Shown: positions 45,156 to 52,794 of the stretch, one piece after another
Numbering within the stretch: the stretch's first letter is position 1
Layout of the letters: each line of letters starts with the position of its first letter
Origin: PALSA-911 sp963743035
GTDB taxonomy: Bacteria; Pseudomonadota; Alphaproteobacteria; Acetobacterales; Acetobacteraceae
Assembly (NCBI GenBank): GCA_963743035.1
Contig: CAVUOB010000001.1
Location: forward strand, 62,001 to 126,000
Length of the DNA: 64,000 bases
Direction: 5' to 3'
Translations under genes and position numbers: made by a program
Notes under the pieces: generated by a model
The model's database searches: none
Told to the model about the DNA's origin: nothing
What the model saw: only the letters and a program-made list of their open reading frames with translations

Positions 45156-46601
45156 TCATTGATCTACGTCAAGCAAGGGCCGGTACAGGCTCCTCGGTCT
45201 ATGGGTCTGCGCCGCGGTCACCAACAGCGCCGCATCGGCGAGGGCGGCCAGGGCGCCTTGGCCGGTGTCGACGGAACGCCAAAGCCGGGGATCCGATCCC
45301 GCCGGCAATGCGCCGAGCCACAGCCCGATGAACCGAACGCCCGCCGTCGAGGCCAATGCTGCCGCTCTGCTTCGCTCCGCCGCCGAGGCCAACCCGCCCT
45401 CCGCCAGGATGGAGCATCCTGCCGCCAGCAGCGCGGATGCCTCGCTCCAGGCCATGTCGCCGCGAGCGGCCAGGCGCAGTAGCCGCGCCCCGGGGACCGG
45501 CGGTATCAGCGCCGCGAGCGAGGCGGCCAGGTCGGCCCTGCCGCCAGTGATTGCACCGCCGAGCCCGACGAGAAGCGGAGCTTCAGGCGTCAGAAAATCG
45601 ATGCCGGCGTCGATATGCCGCCGTGCGAACGCCAGCAGCCGCGCGGCCTGCCTGGGTTCCGCCGCACGGCCCGCCTTGCCGGCCAAGGCGTAGCTGCGCG
45701 TGGCCGCGCGCAGGGCAAGAAACAGCGGCAGAGCGTGCAGACCCGCGGTCTCCGGCGCGGCGTCCAGATAGGCGTTGAAGACGGCATTGCCGAGATCACC
45801 ATGATCCCCCAGCTGCAGGTCCATCAGCAAGAACGCGAGATCGTACAGGACGTCGATGCAGCCGATTTCCTCGCTGAACTCGATGCAGTCGAACAGGGTA
45901 GGGCGGCCGGAATACAGGCAGATATTGGCGAGCCGGAGATCGCCGTGGCAGCGACGGATTTTGCCTTCGGCGCGTCGCCGGTCGAGCAGCGGCGCCAGCT
46001 TGTCGAGCGCGTCGTGGGCTCGCCTGCTCAATGTGGTGACTGCCGCTCCGTCCAATGCCGCGGCGACGTGGGCGAGCTCCTGGTCATTGTCGGCCATCAC
46101 CCGCCGGATCGCGTGGCTGCCGCCTAATGCCGGCGTGATCTCCGCCGCCAGATGGAACCGGGCCACAACCGTGCCGAGGGTTTGCATCAAATCGCGCGTC
46201 AGCATGCCGTGCTCGGCCATGTGGTCGAACAGATCGGATTGCGCGAAACGCCGCATGACCACGACGTAATCGAGCGCGGGCCCGGGACCATTGAACATCA
46301 GGCCGCCGCCGGCATCGCGATGGATCGATTGCACATCGAGATAGAGGTCAGGAGCGGTTCGCCGGTTCAGGGCGAGTTCCGCTTCGCACGCGGCCTGGCG
46401 CAATGTGAGGGTCGTGTAATCAAGCGAGGCATACCGGATCGCCTGCTTCAGCTTGTAGGCGCGATCGCCTGCCAGGAACACAATGGAGCAATGGGTGACG
46501 ATCTTCTCCACCTTGCCATCCCGGAGTCCGTAACTCGCGGGAGACGACAGGAAATCGATCACCGCACGCTGGTCTTCACGGTCGGCGCATGGCTGCATCA
46601 C
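45156..46601 (-). CDS. APH-like kinase fused to a degenerate P-loop domain
   Basis: 481 residues. N-terminal aminoglycoside phosphotransferase-like domain: GDRAYKLKQAIRYASLDY (ATP lysine region), then the catalytic loop HGDLRLAN (H219, D221, N226) and LFDCIEF (D238, metal). The C-terminal domain corresponds to the AAA/gluconokinase-like domain of bifunctional homologues, but the P-loop reads VGLGGAITGGRAD at about 345-357, lacking the GK(S/T) core. The second ATPase is therefore probably inactive. Substrate unknown. The PRPP synthetase gene follows 123 bases downstream but has its own FNR-type box. Confidence 0.8.
   Translation of the reverse strand: MMQPCADREDQRAVIDFLSSPASYGLRDGKVEKIVTHCSIVFLAGDRAYKLKQAIRYASLDYTTLTLRQAACEAELALNRRTAPDLYLDVQSIHRDAGGGLMFNGPGPALDYVVVMRRFAQSDLFDHMAEHGMLTRDLMQTLGTVVARFHLAAEITPALGGSHAIRRVMADNDQELAHVAAALDGAAVTTLSRRAHDALDKLAPLLDRRRAEGKIRRCHGDLRLANICLYSGRPTLFDCIEFSEEIGCIDVLYDLAFLLMDLQLGDHGDLGNAVFNAYLDAAPETAGLHALPLFLALRAATRSYALAGKAGRAAEPRQAARLLAFARRHIDAGIDFLTPEAPLLVGLGGAITGGRADLAASLAALIPPVPGARLLRLAARGDMAWSEASALLAAGCSILAEGGLASAAERSRAAALASTAGVRFIGLWLGALPAGSDPRLWRSVDTGQGALAALADAALLVTAAQTHRPRSLYRPLLDVDQ
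45159..45172. promoter_or_regulatory. FNR/FixK-type box
   Basis: TTGATCTACGTCAA (TTGAT-N4-GTCAA), lying at the end of the kinase-like coding region and about 130 bp upstream of the PRPP synthetase start. Confidence 0.7.
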
Positions 46602-46777
46602 GGCCGGTTATCCGGGGGCCCTGTACTTGCGCCGGCCCATTTGCGTCCGGCGCGCCACAGCCGGCGTTTCCGGCTGCGGGATCGGTTCGGGGCGCGGCGG
46701 CCGTTCTATCGGCGGTGGCGGGGCGGGATGGGGGTCTGGCTTTGGGCGCGGCATCGGATCTGGCTTCCCGTCGCTGC
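46602..46777. other. spacer downstream of groEL
   Basis: Short G/C-rich tract with glycine/arginine-coding open frames on the plus strand that look like composition artefacts. No gene recognised. Confidence 0.4.
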
Positions 46778-48400
46778 TCACATCGTCATTTCGGGTTCCT
46801 GGGACCGTTCCTTCTTCTCATCCGGAATTTCGGTCATCGTCGCTTCGGTCAATAGCAGCACGCTCGCCACCGATACCGCATTCTCCAACGCGATGCGGAC
46901 CACCTTGGTCGGGTCGATGATCCCGGCTTCGACCAGATCGACATACTCCTTGCGCGCGGCATCGAAGCCATAGGCCCCCTGGCCCTCGATCATGCGCGCA
47001 ACCACGACGCCGCCATCGACGGAGGAGTTTTCGGCGATCTGGCGCGTCGGTGCCTCGAGGGCACGCTTGAGGACTTGCACGCCCGTCCGCTCGTCACCCT
47101 CGCATCTCGCCTCCTCCTCGGTAACCGCGGCAATGCAGCGGATCAGCGCCAAGCCGCCGCCGGGCACGATCCCCTCGGCGACCGCCGCCTTGGTGGAACT
47201 GATGGCGTCATCGAGCGCCTCCTTGCGCGACTTCATCTCGGCCTCGGATGGGGCGCCGACGCGGATCACGGCCACGCCGCCGGCGAGCTTGGCGAGCCGC
47301 TCCTGCAGCTTCTCCCGGTCGTAATCGGATGTCGTCTCCTCGATCTGCCGGCGGATCTGATTGCACCTTCCGTCAATATCCGCCTTCTTACCTACGCCAC
47401 CGACGACCGTCGTGTTCTCGTTGGTGACGACCACACGCTTGGCCGAGCCCAGGCTGTCGATGGTCGCGTTCTCGAGCTTCACGCCGACCTCCTCGCAGAT
47501 CATCTGGCCGCCGGTCAGTATGGCGAGGTCTTCGAGCATCGCCTTGCGGCGGTCGCCGAAGCCGGGCGCCTTCACCGCCGCGATCCCAAGACCGCCGCGC
47601 AGTTTGTTCACCACCAGCGTGGCCAGCGCTTCGCCCTCCACGTCCTCCGCGACGATCAGCAAGGGGCGGCCGGAGCGCACGATCGCCTCCAGCAGCGGCA
47701 GCATGGGCTGCAGGCCCGACAATTTCTTCTCGTGGATCAGGATATAGGGATCCTCGAGCTCGGCGATCATCTTCTCTGCGTTGGTGACAAAATAGGGTGA
47801 GATATAGCCGCGATCGAACTGCATGCCTTCGACGACTTCCAACGTCGTCTCGGTGGTCTTGGATTCCTCGACGGTGATGACGCCCTCGCCGCCAACCTTT
47901 TCCATGGCATCAGCGACGAGTTCACCGATCGCCGGATCATTATGCGCCGAGATTGTCGCAACCTGAGCCTTCTCCTTGCGGGTGCTGACCTCGCGGGACA
48001 TCTTGTGCAAAGCATCGGTCGCGGCCCTGGCGGCGCGCTCCAGCCCACGCTTGAGATCGACGGCGCTGGCGCCGGCAGCGACGTTGCGCACGCCATCGGC
48101 ATAAATCGTCTGCGCCAGAATGGTCGAAGTGCTGGTACCGTCGCCAACCTTGTCGCCGGTCTTTTCCGCGGCCTGGCGCAGCATCTGGGCGCCGAGATTC
48201 TCCGCGGGGTCCTTCAGGTCGAATTCCTTGGCAATGGTCACGCCGTCGTTGCAGACGATCGGCGATCCCCAGCTCTTCTGGATCAGCACCGACTTCGATT
48301 TCGGACCCAAGGTCACCCGTACGGCATCGCAGAGCTGCGTGGCGCCGTGCAGGATTTTTTCGCGGGCTGCGGAACGGAACAACACTTGCTTATGCGCCAT
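46778..48400 (-). CDS. GroEL chaperonin, divergent paralogue
   Basis: 540 residues. HSP60 family marks: LGPKSKSVLIQKSWGSPIVCNDGVTIAKEF, GDKVGDGTSTSTILAQ (ATP-binding Asp) and AAVAEGIVPGGGLALIR. Full length for the family, but the C-terminus ends EKKERSQEPEMTM instead of the usual GGM repeats, and no groES gene is adjacent. These features and the FNR-type box ahead suggest an extra, stress-induced copy separate from the housekeeping groESL. ATP-driven protein folding in the cytoplasm. Confidence 0.93.
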   Translation of the reverse strand: MAHKQVLFRSAAREKILHGATQLCDAVRVTLGPKSKSVLIQKSWGSPIVCNDGVTIAKEFDLKDPAENLGAQMLRQAAEKTGDKVGDGTSTSTILAQTIYADGVRNVAAGASAVDLKRGLERAARAATDALHKMSREVSTRKEKAQVATISAHNDPAIGELVADAMEKVGGEGVITVEESKTTETTLEVVEGMQFDRGYISPYFVTNAEKMIAELEDPYILIHEKKLSGLQPMLPLLEAIVRSGRPLLIVAEDVEGEALATLVVNKLRGGLGIAAVKAPGFGDRRKAMLEDLAILTGGQMICEEVGVKLENATIDSLGSAKRVVVTNENTTVVGGVGKKADIDGRCNQIRRQIEETTSDYDREKLQERLAKLAGGVAVIRVGAPSEAEMKSRKEALDDAISSTKAAVAEGIVPGGGLALIRCIAAVTEEEARCEGDERTGVQVLKRALEAPTRQIAENSSVDGGVVVARMIEGQGAYGFDAARKEYVDLVEAGIIDPTKVVRIALENAVSVASVLLLTEATMTEIPDEKKERSQEPEMTM

Positions 48401-48499
48401 CCGAAGGCCTCCTGTTGCTTACCCTGCCGCTCCGCTCGGCGCGTGGGCCCGAGGAGCCCGGACTTTGAACCTTGCTAGGATCGGCTGCCCCGGGCGGCA

Positions 48500-48513
48500 T
48501 TGATTTAGGTCAA
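48500..48513. promoter_or_regulatory. FNR/FixK-type box
   Basis: TTGATTTAGGTCAA (TTGAT-N4-GTCAA), about 100 bp upstream of the GroEL start; predicted transcription start about 48465. Confidence 0.75.
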
Positions 48514-48634
48514 TCGGGGTTCCGTTGCAGATCAGATCCAACATCTGCCCACTCGCTTGGCGGGCAACGCCAGGGTCATCGTCGAATCCCGCAAGGACCG
48601 GCCGGTGCCGCGATCCGTAAAGGCCGGAAGAGGT

Positions 48635-48648
48635 TTGATTCAAATCAA
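48635..48648. promoter_or_regulatory. FNR/FixK-type box
   Basis: TTGATTCAAATCAA, perfect inverted repeat, 74 bp (centre) upstream of the BON-protein start and opposite the GroEL box in this divergent 315-bp region. Confidence 0.8.
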
Positions 48649-48715
48649 GGCATATCCCGGAGCAATGCGGTCAACTCGCGTCCACGGCCAGGCAACCATG
48701 CAGGGGAGGTAACCT

Positions 48716-49381
48716 ATGCCCGATGACACAACGCTGCAGGCCATAGTGATGGACGAACTCGCGTGGACACCCGACGTCAACGCCGCGCACATCGGCGTCG
48801 CCGCGCGGAACGGTGTGGTAACGTTGAGCGGCGTCGTGAACAGCCTGGTGGAGAAAGTGGCCGCGGAGCAGGCCGCCCGGCGGGTCAAGGGCGTGCAGGG
48901 GATCGCGCAGGAGATCATGGTCCATCCCCCCGCGGCCCATAAGCATGCGGACGAGGAGATTGCCGACCGCGCGCTCAAGATCCTGAACTGGGACCTCGAG
49001 GTGCCTGACGAGCATATCCAGGTGAAGGTCGAGGGCGGCGTCGTGACGCTGAGGGGCAGCGTCATGCACGAGTTTCAGAGGCAGGCGGTCGAGCGTGACG
49101 TCAGGAAGCTGGGGGGCGTGACCGACATCGTCAATCTGATCGAATTGCGGCCGAGTGGCGATCGGGTCACCGACCCGGGCGCGGTGCACGACAGGATCGA
49201 GAATGCATTGCGCCGCAGCGCCGAACTGGAGGCGTCGCATATCGACGTCAGCGTCCGCGGCAGCAAGGTCATCCTGCGTGGCAAGGTGAAAACCTGGTGG
49301 GAGCGCAACCTTGCCGCGAGTGCCGCCTGGGCGGCGCCGGGTGTCTCGGAGGTCGAGGACCAGCTTATCATCGGCGGCTGA
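48716..49381 (+). CDS. triple BON-domain protein
   Basis: 221 residues with three BON repeats. Each carries the IxVxVxxGxVxLxGxV core: HIGVAARNGVVTLSGVV (about 25-42), HIQVKVEGGVVTLRGSV (about 100-117) and HIDVSVRGSKVILRGKV (about 175-192). A strong AGGGGAGGT precedes the ATG. No signal peptide, so cytoplasmic rather than periplasmic like OsmY. BON domains may bind phospholipid or protein; many such stress-linked proteins have unknown roles. FNR-type box upstream. Confidence 0.88.
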   Translation: MPDDTTLQAIVMDELAWTPDVNAAHIGVAARNGVVTLSGVVNSLVEKVAAEQAARRVKGVQGIAQEIMVHPPAAHKHADEEIADRALKILNWDLEVPDEHIQVKVEGGVVTLRGSVMHEFQRQAVERDVRKLGGVTDIVNLIELRPSGDRVTDPGAVHDRIENALRRSAELEASHIDVSVRGSKVILRGKVKTWWERNLAASAAWAAPGVSEVEDQLIIGG

Positions 49382-49407
49382 TCCCCTGGAGGATCGGACG
49401 GTGCCAA

Positions 49408-49644
49408 TCAACGGCTGAGATAGGCGACCGCGCCGTCCAGCGTGAACAGCCTCGAATACTCGGCTTCGGGAATGTCGATCCGGGCGCGCTCGTGCAGAGC
49501 CGCGATGAAGTTGAGGAAGTCCATCGAATCGAGATCGAGTTCGTCGCGCAGTTGCGCCTTGCCTGGCAGCGCCGCCAGATCGGCTTCCGGAGCAATACCG
49601 GACAACACGTCAAACACCAGGCTCTTTGCCTCGGCCTGGTTCAC
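49408..49644 (-). CDS. acyl carrier protein
   Basis: 78 residues with the phosphopantetheine site DELDLDSMDF (S40). The N-terminal helix and ending TLDGAVAYLSR fit a standalone ACP. It overlaps the E2 stop by 4 bases, so it is made with the pyruvate dehydrogenase genes. Sequence differs from fatty-acid ACP in lacking the usual acidic helix-II pattern after the serine. An acyl-group acceptor tied to the PDH/acetyl-CoA unit is inferred. Confidence 0.85.
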   Translation of the reverse strand: MNQAEAKSLVFDVLSGIAPEADLAALPGKAQLRDELDLDSMDFLNFIAALHERARIDIPEAEYSRLFTLDGAVAYLSR

Positions 49645-50807
49645 AGCGTTTCCGCATCCTGCAGCAGGCGATCGATTTCCGCCAGCAGCAGGCCGCCCCG
49701 ATGCCCGTCGCTCGCGCGGTGATCGCCTGCCAATGTCAGCGCGACGATCGGACGTGGACCGATGGCGCCATCCACCACCCAGGGGCGGGTGACGATGCGG
49801 CCGACCCCGATCATGGCCACCTGCGGGGGGTAGATGACGGGCAAGACGGCCTCCGCTCCGCGATCGCCGAGGCTTGTCACGGTAACGGTGGGATCGCTCA
49901 GCTCGGAGCTGCGCAGCCCGGAACCGCGTGCCCGCAACACCAGTTCGCGCATCGCCGCCATCAGTTCATCGAGCGAGCGGCGATCGGCGTCGCGGATCGC
50001 CGGAGCCACCAGGCCGCCACCACGCAATGCGATCGCCCAGCCGATATGCACGCCGTCGCCGGGACGGAACCGGCCTGCCTCCCAGAACCCGTTCAGCTCC
50101 GGTGTCTTCGCGATTGCAAGGGCGATCGCGCGCAGGAAGAATGCCGCGGGCAACAGGCGTTCCGGCGGCGGTCGCTCGCCATTCAGCCGTTCGAGCCGCG
50201 CCAGGGCGGCGGATACCTCGACCGTCTGGCTCAGATAGTAGTGGGGAATTTCACGCTTCGAGCGGCTCATCGCCGCGGCGATGGCCTGGCGCATTGCCTC
50301 CGGATCGAAGCCGGCCCGGCGCCGTGCCGGTCCGCCGCCGGCCGGTGCGGGTCGGGCCGCTTCGATGTCCGCCACGGTGATCACACCGCCTGGTCCGGTC
50401 CCCGCCACGTGCCGGACGTCGATGCCGCGCTCGCCGGCCAGACGCCGGGCGGCGGGGGAGACACGCGGGCGCGACGACAGGGCCGGGAAGGCAGCAGGGA
50501 CCGCGGCCGGTGGCGCCGCCATCACGGGCGGAGGCGGGGCCGGCGGCGGGGCCGCCTGAACCGTCGCGGTTCCGGCACTGTCCAACCGAGCGAGAACGGT
50601 TCCGACGGGAACGCGCCCCCCGACCGGCACGACGATCTCGGACAGAACGCCTTCGCCGAAGATCTCGATGTCGATTGCGCCCTTCTGTGTCTCCACCACG
50701 GCCACGACATCGCCGCGCTTCACCTTGTCTCCAGGCTTCACCAGCCATTCGACCAGCGTTCCCGCTTCCATGTCGGCGCCGAGGGAGGGCATGCGAAATT
50801 CGGTCAT
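49641..50807 (-). CDS. dihydrolipoamide acetyltransferase (E2)
   Basis: 388 residues from ATG 50807. Lipoyl domain at 1-75 with lipoyl lysine in VETQKGAIDIE (K42); Pro/Ala linker; E1/E3-binding domain at about 115-150 (SPAARRLAGERGIDVRHVAGTGPGG); catalytic domain with DHRASDG (H363, D367). It transfers acetyl from lipoate to CoA. No lipoamide dehydrogenase gene (E3) is present nearby, so E3 must come from elsewhere. Four-base overlaps with both neighbours show one polycistronic message. Confidence 0.9.
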   Translation of the reverse strand: MTEFRMPSLGADMEAGTLVEWLVKPGDKVKRGDVVAVVETQKGAIDIEIFGEGVLSEIVVPVGGRVPVGTVLARLDSAGTATVQAAPPPAPPPPVMAAPPAAVPAAFPALSSRPRVSPAARRLAGERGIDVRHVAGTGPGGVITVADIEAARPAPAGGGPARRRAGFDPEAMRQAIAAAMSRSKREIPHYYLSQTVEVSAALARLERLNGERPPPERLLPAAFFLRAIALAIAKTPELNGFWEAGRFRPGDGVHIGWAIALRGGGLVAPAIRDADRRSLDELMAAMRELVLRARGSGLRSSELSDPTVTVTSLGDRGAEAVLPVIYPPQVAMIGVGRIVTRPWVVDGAIGPRPIVALTLAGDHRASDGHRGGLLLAEIDRLLQDAETL

Positions 50808-51811
50808 TCGCCTTGCAACAATCCTCGTGCCGCGGCGACGATGCCTGGCGCCTGCGGCAGCGCCGCCTGTTCGAGATGCGCGGCATAGGGGATCGGCACC
50901 TCGCGCGAGCAGACGCGACGGATCGGCGCGTCGAGCTCGAAGAACGCTTCCTCGGCAATGCGGGCGGCGATCTCCGCCGATAGCGAGCCCGACCTCCAGC
51001 CCTCGTCCACGATCACCACCCGCCGCGTGCGAACCACCGATTGCAGCACCGTCGCCATATCGAGCGGACGCAGCACCCGCAGATCGATGACCTCCGCGTC
51101 GATCCCTTCCCGTTGCAAGATCTCCGCGGCTTCCAGGGTCTTGAACAGCGAACCGCCATAGGTGACCAGCGTGACGTCCTTGCCCGGCCGCCGGATCTTG
51201 GCCGACACGATGTCCACGCCGGCGATATCCGGATCGAGATCGTCCTCGCGGTTGTACAGCATCACATGCTCGAAGATCAGGACCGGGTTCGGATCGTCGA
51301 GCGCGGGCTGAAGCATGTGTCGCGCGTCCTCGATCGTGGCGGGCGCCAGCACCTTCAGGCCGGGGATGTGCGCGTACCAGCCTTCCAGGCTGTGCGAATG
51401 CTGCGCGGCGAGTTGCCGCCCGGCACCGGTGGCCATGCGGATCACCAGTGGCACCGCGAACTGGCCGCCCGACATATGCGGAATGGTCGCGGCGCTGTTG
51501 ACGATCTGGTCCAGCGCCAGAAGGCTGAAATTCACCGTCATGATTTCCACGATCGGGCGCATTCCCGCGATCGCCGCTCCGATGCCGGCACCGACATAGC
51601 CGACCTCGGAGAGCGGGGTATCGCGGATCCTGTCTTCCCCAAGTTCCTCGGCCAGCCCCTTGGTCACCGCATAGCAGCCGCCATAGCGCGCCACGTCCTC
51701 GCCCATCAGGAACACGCGCGGATCGGTGAGGATGGCGGCGCGGATCGCCAGCTTGCACGCATCGCGATAGGTCATGCGCTGCGATGCCGTCCTGTCCGCC
51801 GGGGCGCTCAT
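50804..51811 (-). CDS. pyruvate/2-oxoacid dehydrogenase E1 beta
   Basis: 335 residues from ATG 51811. RVFLMGEDVARYGGCYAVTKGLAEELG, TPLSEVGYVGAGIGAAIAGMRPIVEIMTVNF and AAQHSHSLEGWYAHIPGLKVLAPAT are typical E1-beta/transketolase central and C-terminal segments. Forms the alpha2beta2 E1 heterotetramer with the upstream gene. Overlaps both neighbours by four bases. Confidence 0.92.
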   Translation of the reverse strand: MSAPADRTASQRMTYRDACKLAIRAAILTDPRVFLMGEDVARYGGCYAVTKGLAEELGEDRIRDTPLSEVGYVGAGIGAAIAGMRPIVEIMTVNFSLLALDQIVNSAATIPHMSGGQFAVPLVIRMATGAGRQLAAQHSHSLEGWYAHIPGLKVLAPATIEDARHMLQPALDDPNPVLIFEHVMLYNREDDLDPDIAGVDIVSAKIRRPGKDVTLVTYGGSLFKTLEAAEILQREGIDAEVIDLRVLRPLDMATVLQSVVRTRRVVIVDEGWRSGSLSAEIAARIAEEAFFELDAPIRRVCSREVPIPYAAHLEQAALPQAPGIVAAARGLLQGE

Positions 51812-52794
51812 TGCGGCACCCGGTCCATGATGGTGAAGCGTTCCAGCTCCTCGACGGGTTCCAGGGTGCCCGCCTCGGCGAAGGCGATGGCGGCATTTAT
51901 CTCGACGGCGATGTCCGCCTCGATCCTGCCGATTTCGTGGGCATGCATCAGCCCGCTCTTCTCCAGCCATGATTGCAGCTGCCGGACCGGATCTTTCCCT
52001 CGCCAGGCCTCGATCTCCTGCTTGCTGCGGTAGGCCTGCGCGTCGAACATCGAATGGGCGCGAAAGCGATAGGTCCGGCATTCCAGGAAATACGGCGCGG
52101 CCGTGCGCCGGATTTCCGCGACTGCCCGCCTCGCCGCGACCTCGACGGCAACGACATCCATGCCATCCACGGCTTCGCCGGCCATGCGATAGGCGGCGGC
52201 CTTGCGGGCGATATTCGTCTCCGCCTCGGCGCGTTCCAGCGCCATGCCCATGGAGTAGAGATTGTTCTCGCACACGAACAGCACCGGCAGCTTCCACAGT
52301 GCGGCCAAGTTCATGCTTTCGTGAAACGCCCCTTCGTCCACCGCGCCATCGCCGAAGAAGCAGGCGGTGACCGCATCACGCCCCAGCATCTTGTCGCCCA
52401 GAGCCGTCCCGACGGCGAGCGGCAGGCCACCGCCGACAATCGCATTGCCGCCATAGAACCGCAGCGCGCGGTCGAAAACATGCATCGAGCCGCCGCGGCC
52501 CCGGCAGCAGCCTTCCAGCCTGCCGTAGAGTTCGGCCATCAGCACGTCCATGCCGATACCGCGCGCCAACGCCTGGCCATGTTCGCGGTAGGTGGCGACG
52601 ATGGCGTCGTCCGGCTGCAACGCCTCGATCACCCCGACCGAGACCGCCTCCTCGCCATCGTAGAGATGCATGAAGCCGCGGATCTTCTCGCTCTGATAGA
52701 GCTCGAAGCATTTCTCCTCGAACCGGCGTATGCGCAGCATGGCAATCAGCAGATGCCGCACATGCGCGTGGTCGAGATGCACCTTCCCGGTCAT
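51808..52794 (-). CDS. pyruvate/2-oxoacid dehydrogenase E1 alpha
   Basis: 328 residues. Thiamine diphosphate motif GDGAVDEGAFHESMNLAALWKLPVLFVCENN (about 148-177), and the phosphorylation-loop region RFRAHSMFDAQAYRSKQEIE. E1 alpha decarboxylates pyruvate (or acetoin) and hands acetyl to the E2 lipoyl arm. Acetoin dehydrogenase is an alternative, but the acetyl-CoA synthetase upstream favours acetyl-CoA metabolism. Four-base overlap at the acetyl-CoA synthetase end. Confidence 0.9.
   Translation of the reverse strand: MTGKVHLDHAHVRHLLIAMLRIRRFEEKCFELYQSEKIRGFMHLYDGEEAVSVGVIEALQPDDAIVATYREHGQALARGIGMDVLMAELYGRLEGCCRGRGGSMHVFDRALRFYGGNAIVGGGLPLAVGTALGDKMLGRDAVTACFFGDGAVDEGAFHESMNLAALWKLPVLFVCENNLYSMGMALERAEAETNIARKAAAYRMAGEAVDGMDVVAVEVAARRAVAEIRRTAAPYFLECRTYRFRAHSMFDAQAYRSKQEIEAWRGKDPVRQLQSWLEKSGLMHAHEIGRIEADIAVEINAAIAFAEAGTLEPVEELERFTIMDRVPQ

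Noticed and set aside
46605..46920. Plus-strand frames over the groEL 3' end
   Set aside because: Low-complexity Gly/Arg/Ser sequences opposite groEL, with no homology signal.
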